Shown: positions 1 through 8,013 of the stretch, in pieces
Layout: every line of letters starts with the position of its first letter
Position numbering within the stretch: the stretch's first letter is position 1
Assembly (NCBI GenBank): GCA_964463485.1
Contig: CAYXDO010000119.1
Location: forward strand, 1-34,341
Length of the DNA: 34,341 bases
Reading direction: 5' to 3'
Source: CAYXDO01 sp964463485
Lineage (GTDB): Bacteria; Myxococcota; Kuafuiibacteriia; Kuafuiibacteriales; Kuafuiibacteriaceae
The notes under the pieces: generated by a model
What the model saw: the letters and a program-made list of their open reading frames with translations, nothing else
Told to the model about the DNA's origin: nothing
Database searches by the model: none
Translations under genes and position numbers: made by a program

Positions 1-55
1 CGCGAAGCTTAGGCGCAGGCAAGATGCCTGCGCTCCCAGGGGTCCGCGAAGCTTA
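1..55. repeat. Hairpin flanked by an 11-bp direct repeat
   Basis: The 11-mer CGCGAAGCTTA occurs at 1-11 and again at 45-55. Between them, 13-21 and 25-33 form a perfect 9-bp inverted repeat (GCGCAGGCA / TGCCTGCGC) with a 3-nt loop. It lies just past the stop codon of the last gene of the minus-strand operon ending at 85. It could therefore be that operon's transcription-end hairpin, although no T-run follows on the minus strand. It could also be part of a short dispersed element cut by the window edge. Confidence 0.45.
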
Positions 56-84
56 CAGTAGAGTAAGTAGGCGAAGGGTCGTAC

Positions 85-612
85 TCACGTGGTCGTGGCG
101 GTCTCTGCGAGCTTCAGGGTCACGTTCCGCTCGCTCCAGGCCACGCAACTCGACGTGTAGCCGCGCAGGCGGACCTCTGCGCGACGGCCGACCAACTCGG
201 GCAGCGGCGCATCGTTGAAGAACAGGAGCATCTCGCCGGTGCGGAACCGTCCGACGGCCGACGGCCCGCTTGGGATTCCGCGGTGGCTCGCGCTCGTCTC
301 CGCGAACCCGTCGACCTTCGCGAAGGACGTGATGTCGACATTCTCCCGCAGGTGCTCGGAGGTCTCGAACATCACGCGCGCCATGATGAAGCCTTGGAAG
401 CCGAGCGCGATGGCCAGCGTACCGCCGGAGCGAACCTCGAGGACTTCCTCACCGGCTCCGAACGAATACAACGAGGCCGGGTCGGAGCACACTTCGGTCG
501 GGAGGGGGCCCGCATCGGGCGGGCCGCCATCCGGGGCCGGGTCGGGTGGCGGACCGCAGGAAAGGGAGGCGAGCAGGGCGAATGCGGGCCATTGATGTGG
601 TTGGTCCTTCAA
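85..612 (-). CDS. Predicted lipoprotein, last gene of the cytochrome/DUF3570 operon
   Basis: This 175-aa protein has a hydrophobic N-terminus ending in a lipobox-like LASLSC with Cys19. A Pro/Gly/Asp-rich linker follows (about residues 20-40), as is common in myxobacterial lipoproteins tethered to the envelope. The rest looks like a small beta-rich domain (LEVRSGGTLAIALGFQGF, then RRAEVRLRGYTSS). Cys42 and a Cys near residue 155 could form a disulfide. I do not recognise a family. The start is TTG at 612, one base after the stop of the DUF3570 gene (TGA 616-614), with a GGAG about nine bases upstream. The tight spacing supports translation as the sixth gene of the operon that begins at 7832. 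A role with the DUF3570 protein or the cytochromes is inferred only from position. Confidence 0.75.
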   Translation of the reverse strand: MKDQPHQWPAFALLASLSCGPPPDPAPDGGPPDAGPLPTEVCSDPASLYSFGAGEEVLEVRSGGTLAIALGFQGFIMARVMFETSEHLRENVDITSFAKVDGFAETSASHRGIPSGPSAVGRFRTGEMLLFFNDAPLPELVGRRAEVRLRGYTSSCVAWSERNVTLKLAETATTT

Positions 613-613
613 T

Positions 614-1741
614 TCAGATCTCCAGGGTCACGTCGAAGCTTCCGACGAACGCAAGCCTTCCGGACAGAGCCGGGTACGCGTCGTAACTCATGCCGTACAC
701 GTCGAGGCCGAGGCCAAGCCGGAGTGCGTCGGCGAAGTCGAGTTGGGAGCTCCACTCGAGGTCGAGCCCTCCGAGGAGGCTCGACATACCGCCGAGCTCC
801 TTGTCGGCGCTGCGGTGGATGGGCACGTTCGGAAACGTCTCGTAACGAGCGCGATACAGGTCGGCGGCGCCTTGAAGGTAGCCGCGGAGCTCCGCCGAGA
901 CGAGCACGGTGTCGTCGAGGAAGCCGAGAGTTTGGCGCATGAAGGCCGTGTGGGCCATGAGGCCCCAGTCGTCGCTGTACAGCTTGTACTCGAGCAGGGC
1001 GTGCCACGAGGGTAGGAGCTCTTGTCGCACTCTCAGCAGGATCGAGCCGCTGGTGCGGGCGTCCGGCAACGCCTCGGGAACGGCGGTGGAGGGGTTCGCG
1101 GCCTCGGGCTCGAACACACGCACGAGCCGATATGGGTTCGCGAGGTAGCCCGTCGCGACGCCGAGCGACGCGCCGACGTCCGCCACCGTCCTCTGTCCCA
1201 AGACTTGCGAGAACGTCGCGGACAAGTCATGCCCCAGACGCTCGTGCTCGAGCGTTCGGGCGCGAGACTGCCCTATCGCGGCGAGCTGAAACCCATATGC
1301 GAAGCCGAGGGTGACGTTCCGCTCGAGGAGGTCGAAGGCGTACGTGGCCTGGACCCCATGGCCGACGAAGTCAGGCTCGACGCTGGCGCCGTAGTCGACG
1401 CCAGCCTTGGTACCCTCGCCAAAGTCGTACTCGAAGGCAGCGCGCGCCTGGTGCCGAAGCTCTTCGAAGCCCGCCGGCGACGCGGACGTCACGACGTCGA
1501 CCGACGCGGCGGACACGACGTCGACCGTGTAAGCCGCGCTCGCCGAGATCGCCTCTCCAACCTGCTTATTGCCTTCGATCGTCGTGGCGAGCACCCTCAC
1601 GTGCGAGTCGTCCGAGTACAACATCACCGAGCTCGAGACTCGGTCGGACTCAGCCAAAGCAGCGCTCGGTCCCAACACCACGCCCAAGAGGAAACCGAGC
1701 GTGGTCGCGCGCGCACCGTCGAAGCGCCGGAGCTCAGTCAC
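614..1741 (-). CDS. DUF3570 family outer-membrane protein
   Basis: This is a predicted secreted beta-barrel-like protein of 375 aa with a signal peptide ending about ALA-E (GFLLGVVLGPSAALAES). It resembles the DUF3570 family, which typically sits beside a DUF4266 mini-lipoprotein, exactly as here. Alternating hydrophobic and polar strands run through the whole chain, and the last residues (FVGSFDVTLEI) fit a barrel end. The open frame extends up to 1789, but I prefer GTG at 1741. It overlaps the DUF4266 stop by 8 nt, has a strong GGAGG eight bases upstream, and removes an implausible Arg/Gly-rich leader of 16 residues. The molecular function of DUF3570 proteins is not established to my knowledge. 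An outer-membrane pore or scaffold for the neighbouring cytochromes is an inference. Confidence 0.82.
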   Translation of the reverse strand: MTELRRFDGARATTLGFLLGVVLGPSAALAESDRVSSSVMLYSDDSHVRVLATTIEGNKQVGEAISASAAYTVDVVSAASVDVVTSASPAGFEELRHQARAAFEYDFGEGTKAGVDYGASVEPDFVGHGVQATYAFDLLERNVTLGFAYGFQLAAIGQSRARTLEHERLGHDLSATFSQVLGQRTVADVGASLGVATGYLANPYRLVRVFEPEAANPSTAVPEALPDARTSGSILLRVRQELLPSWHALLEYKLYSDDWGLMAHTAFMRQTLGFLDDTVLVSAELRGYLQGAADLYRARYETFPNVPIHRSADKELGGMSSLLGGLDLEWSSQLDFADALRLGLGLDVYGMSYDAYPALSGRLAFVGSFDVTLEI

Positions 1742-1952
1742 ACCCGCACCCTCCCCCGCCCCCGTCCTGGCTCGGCCGCGTGCCCTCACGAGGGGTCAGG
1801 AAGTGGCCATGACAGCCGTCGTGGCGGGGCCTCGGCGAGACTTGCATGCGACGGTCCGCGAGCGCGCCGCGCTCCCAGGGGTGCACGAGCACGCAACCTT
1901 CCAAGGCGCCCAGAAACGTGAGGGCGATGAGTATCCACCTCGCGTCGCTCAT
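1734..1952 (-). CDS. DUF4266 mini-lipoprotein with Gly-Cys tail
   Basis: This 72-aa protein matches the DUF4266 pattern. It has a short hydrophobic export segment, a lipobox-like Cys20 (LEGC), then the signature PWERG (25-29), and a C-terminus made of glycines and cysteines (GGGGGCGCD, residues 64-72; Cys69 and Cys71). Cys47 lies in the middle. It would be a tiny lipid-anchored periplasmic or outer-membrane protein with a flexible metal- or redox-capable tail. Its ATG overlaps the upstream cytochrome gene's stop by 4 nt (ATGA), and its own end overlaps the DUF3570 start. DUF4266-DUF3570 pairs are known from many proteobacteria, often (from memory) near a thioredoxin-like protein and an ApbE flavin transferase. 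Neither of those is in this window. The function is unknown. Confidence 0.85.
   Translation of the reverse strand: MSDARWILIALTFLGALEGCVLVHPWERGALADRRMQVSPRPRHDGCHGHFLTPREGTRPSQDGGGGGCGCD
1749..1757 (-). promoter_or_regulatory. Ribosome binding site inside the Gly-rich tail codons of the DUF4266 gene
   Basis: On the minus strand these bases read GGGGGAGGG. They encode part of the conserved poly-Gly tail of the DUF4266 protein. They also provide a strong Shine-Dalgarno (GGAGG at 1754-1750) eight bases before the GTG start of the DUF3570 gene. This site decides the choice of GTG 1741 as start and indicates translational coupling. Confidence 0.6.
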
Positions 1953-4453
1953 AGAGTCATCAGGAAGCTCGAGAGATCCTCGAGCTGCCAGCGCGACAGA
2001 TGGCTGGTCCCGCCATGAGTGTCGAAGACACCGTCGCGCTCGTTTCGCCCCGTGTCCAAGGGCCCGAGCGCGGGGTGGCCTGGCGTCGCCAGCGCCTCAC
2101 GCAAGCTGCGTGCGCGGCCGTCGTGAAAAAAGCGCGTGCTCGGTCGATCCCACAGCCCTCGCAGGGGCGTGGAGCCGAAGTGCAGCCCCTCGGGCCCTTG
2201 CACGGTCTCGGGGAACGTGGAGATGAAGCCGGGCGTGACCTTTGAGGCATCCAACCCCTCGGGCGTTCGCGTCGGCGAGATCACCGGGGCGAAGCGAATC
2301 GGAGTCCGAAACGGCGCGAACAAGGCGGGCCGGGTGGCGTTGGTCGTGCGAGGCAGCGGGTGGCAGAACCCACAACCCACCGAAGGTTCTTCGAAGAGTC
2401 GCTTTCCTCTGCGGGCCGAAGGCAGGGCGAGGTGTGCGTTCGGGTTCGGCAGCAACCTCGGTGTGCTCAGCATGAAGAGACCCACGGCCCGTGTGATGCC
2501 CTCGAAGTCGAGCGGAATGGGCTTTCTCGTCCCGTCGCTCGACTCGATCGATAGGACGTCTCCCACTGTAGTCTCCCGACCGAGGAGCTCCTTGGCCGCC
2601 GCGCGAATGAACTCAGGCCGGCGCGCGTGCGAGGACCCATAGCGGCGCTCCGCGCACTCCGGGGGCGGATCGTTCTCGCAGCGTAAGACGTGGTTGCACC
2701 CCGCCGTGCTCGGGTCCCGCCCGCAGACGTCCGGCTTGGGATATTTCGACCAAATCACCGGGTCGAGCTCCTCGCAGCAGAAGTTCTCCTTTCGCGCAAA
2801 CTCGTTCAGCACGGGAAAGAAGTTCTCCTCGCTCATCGACGACTCGAAGAACCAAGGCCGCGTGTCATAGAGCCCACGCTGCGCCATGACGTTGCGCGCG
2901 CCCCACGCGCGGCTCGACTGCAGCGGCATGATGATGGGTCGGGCGATCGCGCCGTTTTCGCGATGGCAGTGGACGCAGGTCTGATCTCCGTCGACCGTGA
3001 ACACGGAGGTCATTTCGTTGATCGCCTCTCCGAGCTCGACGTCGGTCGCAGGGAAGGGGCCGGCGGCCAAGTCACCCACGATCACGGTTCGGCGCGCGGC
3101 GCTCGCCGGGTCGAGGATCGAGATCGACTCGGCGAGACGGTCGACCGTGATCAGCGTACTCTTGGCCGCGACGATCGCTTTGGGGTTGTAGCCCGTGCGA
3201 AGGTTCGGGCCCGTGAGGCGACGCAGCGACCCATCTTCGCCGATGTCGAAGCCTTGGACCTCGTTCGAGCCCGCGAACGCGACCCACAGGCGTCCGTCGA
3301 GGACCGTCATCGCCTCAGGGAGGGCACCTGCGACGATCCAATTCTCCTTGGGCGGGAGGTACGCGACGACCGACGAGGTCCAGGTGTCGGGCGCGGGCAA
3401 GAGGAGCCCGCGCTTCGGAGCGTCGGGGTCGACGTCGCGAAAGTCTCGGCAGCAGATGGTGTCGGACGTGTAGCGGTGGAGCTCGCGGTACGTCGTCGTG
3501 TCGAATACGGCGAGCTCGTTCTGGAGATCTTGAAACACGACGTTGGCGGTCCCGTCTCCAGGGTGGCCGTCGTCGTCGAGGTCGTTGCCTGAGTCGGCAT
3601 ACTGTCCGAGCCCGCGGCCGATGTCGGCGACGAAGAGGTACTTGCCCGAGACGGCGAGCCCGCCGACGGGCGAGCGCAGCTCGATCCAACTCACTCCGCG
3701 GGGCGCGCCGCGGCTCGTCGTGGTTGGGTTGCCGTCGATGTCGATGGGCTCACCCGAGTCTGCGTCGATGACTGCGACATTGCCACCGGCGACGGTACCT
3801 GCGAACAGCTTCTTTCCGTCCTCGGTGAGCGCGAGGGGGCCTGGATTGTCTCCGACCGGCACACCCATCGGGTCTTCGAGCGGGATGCCGGCGGTGTTGG
3901 GATCGAAGCTATCGAGCTCGTCGGAGACTTCCCAGCGGAGCACGGAGTCCTTCCAGCGGTTCGCGAGAAACACACGTCGGCCGGACGGGTGCCAGATGGC
4001 GGACTCGGTATAGAAAGGCACCGGGACTGTCGCTCCCTGCTCGTTGGTCTCCGTGTCGAGCACGAGCGCGCGATCGCTGAAGCGCAAGGTGACGAGGAGG
4101 GCGCGCCCGCTGGGATCGAGCGCGCAGCCCCACGGTGATTTTCCGACGGTGATGCGCTCGACGACCTTGCCAGCGGCGAGGTCGACGACCGCAATATCGG
4201 TGCCTGGACTGTCCTCGGTGCCGCCGAGCAGCACCCACGCCCTGCCACCATCCTTGGACACGCAGATGGCTCGCGGGCGATCTCGGTGCGGCTGCGGGGT
4301 CCAGAGCGGGTCCTCCGGCGTGAATGGGTTTGGATCGGGGCTCAGAGTCACCATCTCACCCTGGCCAGAGCAACCCATCGAGAGGGTCGCCAGCCAGGCG
4401 AGCGTGTCCCAGACCATGAGTCGACGCCGCGCCAGCGGCCTGTGTTCGTTCAT
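1949..4453 (-). CDS. Beta-propeller plus MauG-like diheme cytochrome lipoprotein
   Basis: This is an 834-aa exported protein with a lipobox-like site at Cys28 (LSMGC). Residues ~60-480 carry YVTN/WD-type propeller repeats with recurring phrases such as IAVVDLAAGKVVERI and NVAVIDADSG. The C-terminal third is a diheme cytochrome of the CCP/MauG type. It has CVHCH at 493-497, CGFCH at 694-698, and a terminal pattern of LRGLWDR, FFHDGRARSLREAL, HGGTSHLS and a closing DLSSFLMTL helix that is typical of that family. A Cys-rich stretch between the hemes (FCCEE, DVCGRD, GCNHVLRC, PPECAERR) is likely disulfide-bonded or a local insert. Start ATG 4453 overlaps the preceding gene's TGA by one base (TGATG). 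A longer frame to 4492 would add 13 residues and is disfavoured. MauG-like proteins oxidise protein or peroxide substrates; the substrate here is unknown. Confidence 0.82.
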   Translation of the reverse strand: MNEHRPLARRRLMVWDTLAWLATLSMGCSGQGEMVTLSPDPNPFTPEDPLWTPQPHRDRPRAICVSKDGGRAWVLLGGTEDSPGTDIAVVDLAAGKVVERITVGKSPWGCALDPSGRALLVTLRFSDRALVLDTETNEQGATVPVPFYTESAIWHPSGRRVFLANRWKDSVLRWEVSDELDSFDPNTAGIPLEDPMGVPVGDNPGPLALTEDGKKLFAGTVAGGNVAVIDADSGEPIDIDGNPTTTSRGAPRGVSWIELRSPVGGLAVSGKYLFVADIGRGLGQYADSGNDLDDDGHPGDGTANVVFQDLQNELAVFDTTTYRELHRYTSDTICCRDFRDVDPDAPKRGLLLPAPDTWTSSVVAYLPPKENWIVAGALPEAMTVLDGRLWVAFAGSNEVQGFDIGEDGSLRRLTGPNLRTGYNPKAIVAAKSTLITVDRLAESISILDPASAARRTVIVGDLAAGPFPATDVELGEAINEMTSVFTVDGDQTCVHCHRENGAIARPIIMPLQSSRAWGARNVMAQRGLYDTRPWFFESSMSEENFFPVLNEFARKENFCCEELDPVIWSKYPKPDVCGRDPSTAGCNHVLRCENDPPPECAERRYGSSHARRPEFIRAAAKELLGRETTVGDVLSIESSDGTRKPIPLDFEGITRAVGLFMLSTPRLLPNPNAHLALPSARRGKRLFEEPSVGCGFCHPLPRTTNATRPALFAPFRTPIRFAPVISPTRTPEGLDASKVTPGFISTFPETVQGPEGLHFGSTPLRGLWDRPSTRFFHDGRARSLREALATPGHPALGPLDTGRNERDGVFDTHGGTSHLSRWQLEDLSSFLMTL

Positions 4454-4869
4454 CAATTCGAGGTCTCCAGCCAGCTCCGGAGCGCCCGACACTCGGGGTC
4501 GCTTCGGTGCTCGAACACGCTGCCGGCGGCGTGCCCGGCGCCGCCGAGGGCTTTTTGTAGCAAAGGCGTCTCGAGCGGGGTCGAGCCTTCGAGGAATCCG
4601 AGCGTCGCGTCATAGTTGGCGCGAGCCTCGGCGTCGGACAAAGACTGGGTCGAGAAGGTTCCGATGGGTGCGAGGCGGCGCTGCCTTGGGGCGTAGAGGT
4701 CCCACCCGCGGGCGTTGGTGCCGTGGCACGTCGAGGAGCCGCAGCGCTCCACCAGCACCCCCTGAGCGACGCCAACGAACAGCTCATAGTCGGGCGCCGG
4801 AAGAGGCCGAAGCTCCTCGGACTCTCCGCAACTCACCCAAGCGGGCAAGAGGAACCAAATCATGCGCAT
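4453..4869 (-). CDS. Small lipoprotein with a CX4CH heme-like motif
   Basis: This 138-aa protein has a short export segment (MRMIWFLLPAWVSCGE; candidate lipid Cys14) followed by one CGSSTCHG motif at residues 43-50. The spacing is CX4CH rather than the usual CX2CH. The same spacing occurs in the neighbouring 987-aa protein. A conserved-looking second half has SLSDAEARANYDATLGFLE and PECRALRSWL, the latter resembling the terminal helix of myxobacterial and planctomycete cytochrome-like domains. ATG 4869 overlaps the upstream stop by one base (TGATG), and the stop overlaps the next start in the same way, so the gene is tightly coupled between two cytochrome genes. The CX4CH could bind heme c, or the two Cys could form a disulfide. 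The open frame reads further upstream to 5388, but that part is the shadow of the neighbouring gene. Confidence 0.8.
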   Translation of the reverse strand: MRMIWFLLPAWVSCGESEELRPLPAPDYELFVGVAQGVLVERCGSSTCHGTNARGWDLYAPRQRRLAPIGTFSTQSLSDAEARANYDATLGFLEGSTPLETPLLQKALGGAGHAAGSVFEHRSDPECRALRSWLETSN

Positions 4870-7832
4870 CACGGCTTGCCGACGTAGGCCGCGCCGAACT
4901 CGATCCACCGCGTGAAGGTCAAGATCTCCTCGGCGGTGAGTTGCTCCGCGCCGGCCGGCGGACACTTCTGCGTCAGGGCCCGCGGCGCCTCGAGCTCCCG
5001 ATCCCTCAGCTTCTCGACGAGGTAAGAGGCGCGGGCGAGCCCGCCCGCCGCGTCCACGTACTCGTACCCACCCGGCGAGCCCGCCCCAGGTCGCAGCAGG
5101 CTCTCGTAGGCCCTCGTGTAGTGCGTCGTCGGTTCGCTCGTGAGTGTGAGTCCACCGGCGGGCGTCGCTCCCGAATGGCAGCTCAAACACTTCGACTCGA
5201 CGATCGGTTGCACGTTCGCGCGGAAGTCGACCAGCACAAAGGCCTCCGGAGTCACCGCCGGGAGCGGGTCGATCGGTCGACGCCGATCCGAATCCACGTA
5301 CAGCCCGGCGGTCACCGACGCCTGAGTTACGACGTCGACGGCGGGCTGGAGCACGCTCTCCTTGCGGCCGTCCATGGCCCCGTGGCACCCCGCGCAGCGC
5401 GCAGAGAAGGACTCAGGTGGGATGCCGACAGGAAAGCGCTCGCCGGGAAGGACCGCGTACCACTGGTGCTGCTGCGCGCCGACCACCATGCGTTCGGCAT
5501 CCAACGTCGTGACGCGGACCGGAACCTTCGCAGGGATGTCGGCGGCGAGGCTCCCGTCTGGCGCTGGCGGGATCTCGATCGCCGCGAACAGCGGCATGCG
5601 ACCCGAGATCGAGAGGTTGGTCGCGTGCGGGTGCCGATCGAGAGTCTCCTCCGGCGGCACCGCGGTGACGGTAAGGGGCGTGCCGAGCAAGTCAGCGAGG
5701 CTCGCTACGGGCACCAGCGGCCGCACATATTGGATGTCGTCGCGAAGCGCTCGTGGACCCGTCGGTGACATACGCGCCAGGACGGCCTCGATCACCTTCA
5801 CTCCGCTGTGCACCAAGCGGCCGGTGCCTCCGTCGCTCGTCCACGCGCGTGGATGCGGCGGATCCTCGGCGCCGCGTGGATAGACGGCCACCGGCTGAGT
5901 CCAAGCCAACTCACCCCCTGCCAAGAGCTCCATCGACTCGATGACCGGACGGAAGCTCGCTCTGTCGGCCCCGACGCGCACGCGCATCAGTCGAGTCACC
6001 ACGCTCGCCGGTGGGTTCGTGAGGTCGACCGGACCCTCCGCGTGGGCGACCAAGATCGAGCCGTCCGGCATGGGCGATGGGTCGCGCCAGAATCCACCAG
6101 CGCTCGTCCCCGTGCGGGCAGCTGAGGAAGTCAGTACGGTCAAAGCGTGGCGGAAACCGGGCAGGGTCGATGAGGTCTCCTCACCGTCGGGAATTTCCAC
6201 GGCGAACTGGCGCTCGAGCAGACTGAGCGGACCGCCCCTCGAGAGATTTCCATCGTCGACCAGCGTCGCCAGGTTGCGCCCATCCGGCAACTCTCGCAGC
6301 GCGTAAAAGACCTGCGGTGGCTCGGACATGCCAAAGTGCGGATGGGCCTCCGGCTGGAAGTGGAACTGAGCGTTGTGATCGACGGGGAAGCGGAAGAACA
6401 CACCTTTGTACCCACCGTCGCTCGAACGCTTGATGGTGTAGGCGATCGAACCGGCAAACTCGCCACTCTCCAAGAAGGTAGGCCGCACTTCGGGCTGACA
6501 CGTGTAGGTCAGACGCTCGAGGTTCGCGCCGTCGACGTCCATCGCGTACAGGTCGGAGTTCTGATAGCGCGCGTCGTCCGAGAGATCGCCACGCATGGAC
6601 ACGAAGTAGATCCGTTCGGCCGCCGCGGCCCCGCCGCTCGGCCCGAAGATCGGCGACAGGTTCGCGACGGGACGGCCCGAAGCGCTGGGCGTCGTGTCCT
6701 GGGTGAGTTGCCTGAGTCCGGTTCCGTCGACGCCGATCGTGTAGATGTTGAAGGCGTTGTCGGCGGACGTTCTCATCGAGAATACGACGCGGAGCCCGTC
6801 GTGACTCACGGCGGGATCTCGGATGTCAGCGGGGGTCGAGTGCGCTGCGGCCGTAAGATTGACCGGCGCGACGCCGGAGAACGGCGCATCGATGCGATAG
6901 AGGTCGGAGCCCGGCGTGAACGGCGGGAGCACGAAGGGATCGGCGGCAGGGATGGGTCCGCCGACGGCGATGATCGACGTGGCTCCCGCGGGCGCAGGGC
7001 CGAGCACCGCAGCCCGCTCGGCCGCGATCCAGCCGAGGATGGCTTGGACGTCGTCGGACTCGCGCGGGTCCTGGCCGGCCTCGACCGAGGCCGCGAAGAA
7101 GGCGTCGTTGCCGCCCTTGTGCGGAATGCCGCCGACCTCGAACGGGAGCATCTTGGCGATGAGGCGGGAGCGTAGCGGCTCGCCCCAGAGTGTGATGTTC
7201 GCCTTGGCGTTTCGGTAGGACTCTCGGACGTCAGCGCGAGAGATCAGCTTGGTCTCGACGTCGATGGGTCCCTTGAAGATGCTCACGCCGAAGTTGAGCT
7301 CGCCGTGGCAGGTCGCGGTCGCGCAGCCTTTTTCGATGAGTATGGGTAGCACGTCGGAGCGGAAGCGGACCTCGAGCTCGGAGAGATCTGGAACGTCGAG
7401 GCCCTCTCCGCCGTCGGTCACCGACGACGCGAAGTCTTCGAGCGTCTTCAACTCATCGACGTCGCGCGAAGGGAACACTGGTCCTCCGAAATGGTGGAGC
7501 CCTCCCTGGGCGACTGGAAGGGTCTTCCGAAGGAAGCTCGACAGGGGCGCGCCATCGCGAGAGTTGATCTTGGCCTTCGTGGAGCGGAGCGCGGCCGCTG
7601 GGTCCGCGAGCTCTCCGCCCGGTCCGGTCGAGTAGGTGAGCCATCGGTCGGCGTCGAGGGAGTACTGACTCTCGGTGCCCTTCAGGACGCCGTGGCAGTT
7701 GTTGGCGTCAGCGCACCTCCGCTCGAGCACCGGGACGACCTTCGTGGTGAAGACGTCCTGCTCGGGCTCCGAAGCTGGGCAACCCAGCGCGACCGCCAGC
7801 CCCAACAGGGGCCATACCTTGATGTTTGCCAT
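4869..7832 (-). CDS. HzsA-like propeller/multi-cytochrome lipoprotein
   Basis: This is a 987-aa exported protein with a lipobox at Cys18 (VALGC). The N-terminal third has two cytochrome-like domains with unusual motifs: CADANNCH at 40-47 (CX5CH) and CATATCHG at 170-177 (CX4CH). The middle (~330-690) is a TolB/WD-type propeller, shown by AVSHDGLRVVFSM, NIYTIGVDGTGLRQLT and SDLYAMDVDGANLERLT. The C-terminal part has P-rich strands and two standard motifs, CAGCH at 813-817 and CLSCH at 882-886, then a terminal helix ILTFTRWIEFGAAY. This order, and a stretch resembling KVPVRVTTLDAERM..PGE..CAGCH, recalls the hydrazine synthase alpha-type middle and C-terminal domains. That is a fold-level resemblance and does not imply hydrazine synthesis. 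It is the first gene of a six-gene minus-strand operon. No convincing Shine-Dalgarno precedes ATG 7832, so the start is moderately sure. Confidence 0.83.
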   Translation of the reverse strand: MANIKVWPLLGLAVALGCPASEPEQDVFTTKVVPVLERRCADANNCHGVLKGTESQYSLDADRWLTYSTGPGGELADPAAALRSTKAKINSRDGAPLSSFLRKTLPVAQGGLHHFGGPVFPSRDVDELKTLEDFASSVTDGGEGLDVPDLSELEVRFRSDVLPILIEKGCATATCHGELNFGVSIFKGPIDVETKLISRADVRESYRNAKANITLWGEPLRSRLIAKMLPFEVGGIPHKGGNDAFFAASVEAGQDPRESDDVQAILGWIAAERAAVLGPAPAGATSIIAVGGPIPAADPFVLPPFTPGSDLYRIDAPFSGVAPVNLTAAAHSTPADIRDPAVSHDGLRVVFSMRTSADNAFNIYTIGVDGTGLRQLTQDTTPSASGRPVANLSPIFGPSGGAAAAERIYFVSMRGDLSDDARYQNSDLYAMDVDGANLERLTYTCQPEVRPTFLESGEFAGSIAYTIKRSSDGGYKGVFFRFPVDHNAQFHFQPEAHPHFGMSEPPQVFYALRELPDGRNLATLVDDGNLSRGGPLSLLERQFAVEIPDGEETSSTLPGFRHALTVLTSSAARTGTSAGGFWRDPSPMPDGSILVAHAEGPVDLTNPPASVVTRLMRVRVGADRASFRPVIESMELLAGGELAWTQPVAVYPRGAEDPPHPRAWTSDGGTGRLVHSGVKVIEAVLARMSPTGPRALRDDIQYVRPLVPVASLADLLGTPLTVTAVPPEETLDRHPHATNLSISGRMPLFAAIEIPPAPDGSLAADIPAKVPVRVTTLDAERMVVGAQQHQWYAVLPGERFPVGIPPESFSARCAGCHGAMDGRKESVLQPAVDVVTQASVTAGLYVDSDRRRPIDPLPAVTPEAFVLVDFRANVQPIVESKCLSCHSGATPAGGLTLTSEPTTHYTRAYESLLRPGAGSPGGYEYVDAAGGLARASYLVEKLRDRELEAPRALTQKCPPAGAEQLTAEEILTFTRWIEFGAAYVGKP

Positions 7833-8001
7833 GGTGCTTGGGACCAGAATTCAATCATGCTGAGTGCCCGCGAGGATTGTCTTGGATCAATCGGACCAGC
7901 GGGCACGAGATCGGCGCGGCCGGAACTTGGCCTGGCGCATTCTCAGGCTTGTTCCCGGGCAAGGCGAGAGAGCATGGTGCGGCCGACGGGCCGCGCTGTG
8001 T

Positions 8002-8007
8002 TAGAAT
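8002..8007 (+). promoter_or_regulatory. Possible -10 box just upstream of the orphan gene
   Basis: TAGAAT differs from TATAAT at one position and lies six bases before the ATC codon at 8014. That distance would place a transcript start at or next to the first codon. No good -35 is visible at 17 bp upstream. Low confidence. Confidence 0.2.
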
Positions 8008-8013
8008 CGGTCC

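Noticed and set aside
4044..5768. A 574-codon plus-strand frame opposite the cytochrome operon
   Set aside because: Antisense of three well-supported, coupled genes; Arg-rich without any motif.
4869..7832. Calling the 987-aa protein a true hydrazine synthase subunit
   Set aside because: The resemblance is in domain order only; no beta/gamma subunits or anammox context are present.
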